Shown here: positions 5,581-5,734 of the stretch, piece by piece | Layout of the letters: each line of letters opens with the position of its first letter | Position numbering within the stretch: the stretch's first letter is position 1 | Assembly (NCBI GenBank): GCA_002426195.1 | Contig: DIOT01000055.1 | Location: forward strand, 1 to 5,734 | Reading direction: 5' to 3' | DNA from: Bacteroidales bacterium UBA5507 | Lineage (GTDB): Bacteria; Bacteroidota; Bacteroidia; Bacteroidales; Lentimicrobiaceae | DNA: 5,734 nucleotides | Notes under the pieces: model-generated | The model's input: only the letters and a program-made list of their open reading frames with translations | Told to the model about the DNA's origin: nothing | The model's database searches: none | Program-made: the position numbers and the translations under genes

Positions 5581-5662
5581 CCCCCGTTTAATATCCACTT
5601 TATATCCAATCAATCATCAACCTCATTTAAACAAGACTTAAACCACCAAAAACCAAACCACA

Positions 5663-5734
5663 ATGGCTATCATAAGAGATTCTGATATAATGGGTGAAGC
5701 AGTTTTCTTTTTTATTGAAAAAAATAATTGTTAG
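5663..5734 (+). CDS. 23-codon ORF of unknown function at the window edge
   Basis: ATG at 5663 opens a reading frame for MAIIRDSDIMGEAVFFFIEKNNC that ends with TAG on the last three bases of the window. It follows the structured locus by 55 bp and runs in the same direction as the replication genes. I do not recognise it. It could be a small peptide, a leader, the broken start of a longer gene, or a chance ORF. There is no clear ribosome-binding site, but that is normal in Bacteroidetes. Confidence 0.25.
   Translation: MAIIRDSDIMGEAVFFFIEKNNC

Larger units (their letters stand above)
5458..5607. other. structured non-coding locus: candidate oriT, second replication origin or control element
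   Basis: This segment between the initiator stop and the last ORF has no convincing gene. It is built of matched repeats: GGATATAAAGT (5463-5473) with its inverse at 5597-5607 (11 bp), GGATATTAA (5485-5493) with its inverse at 5588-5596 (9 bp), and TTGAGAAGG (5501-5509) with two inverse copies (5561-5569 and 5572-5580). GGGGGTT (5529-5535) also matches AACCCCC (5579-5585). On the right side the two GGATAT-type elements are fused head to tail; on the left they are spaced 22 bp apart. An ATATCCACT (5591-5599) matches the DnaA box TTATCCACA at 7 of 9 positions. Repeats plus dyads next to an initiator suit an origin, while a position just before the next gene also suits an oriT or leader control. 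No known nic site was recognised. Confidence 0.5.

Noticed and set aside
5458..5607. One long continuous hairpin
   Set aside because: The left repeats are 22 bp apart while the right ones are fused, and the inner pairings conflict with one another, so a single simple stem cannot form.

Overview
The window is low-GC DNA of Bacteroidetes/Bacteroidota type. The evidence is a transcription factor that joins a seven-helix membrane domain to an AraC helix-turn-helix domain, gene starts without clear Shine-Dalgarno sequences, and a perfect TAnnTTTG -7 element before one gene. Nothing identifies the genus. All family calls come from reading motifs; no database search was run.

Left edge (1-103): what looks like the last 21 bases of a + strand tRNA, followed by a strong intrinsic terminator. 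Left half, minus strand (104-3745): a membrane-bound AraC-family regulator (2633-3745), a 139-bp gap with dyad symmetries, then a compact three-gene operon. The operon encodes a classical short-chain dehydrogenase (1705-2493), an extended SDR of the HpnA / dihydroflavonol-reductase / 3-beta-HSD type (728-1708, overlapping by ATGA) and a START-domain lipid-binding protein (104-721, 6 bp further on). Two NAD(P)-dependent oxidoreductases plus a START protein suggest that the operon modifies and binds a hydrophobic molecule such as a lipid, isoprenoid or sterol-like compound. The substrate cannot be read from the sequence.

Middle (3746-4012): a divergent intergenic region with a 15-bp palindrome, a small dyad, a 20-bp-spaced direct repeat and a candidate promoter for the rightward genes.

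Right half, plus strand (4013-5734): an apparent mobile-element replication module. It has a small excisionase-like HTH protein (4013-4306), then a DnaD-like / phage replisome-organizer-type initiator (4317-5423). The coding sequence for the low-complexity linker of this initiator carries three 12-bp direct repeats, a 22% GC A-rich tract with a 10-bp tandem repeat, and two abutting perfect palindromes. That is the layout of a lambda-O-type intragenic replication origin. Downstream of the initiator is a second structured, non-coding locus (5458-5607). It combines a 22-bp-spaced direct repeat, matching inverted copies on the far side, two tandem 11-bp repeats and G5/C5 tracts, and is a candidate oriT, second origin or control element. 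A 23-codon ORF closes the window.

The most interesting parts are the two origin-like loci and the START/SDR/SDR operon next to a replication module. No integrase, relaxase or conjugation gene is visible, so membership in a mobile element is an inference.
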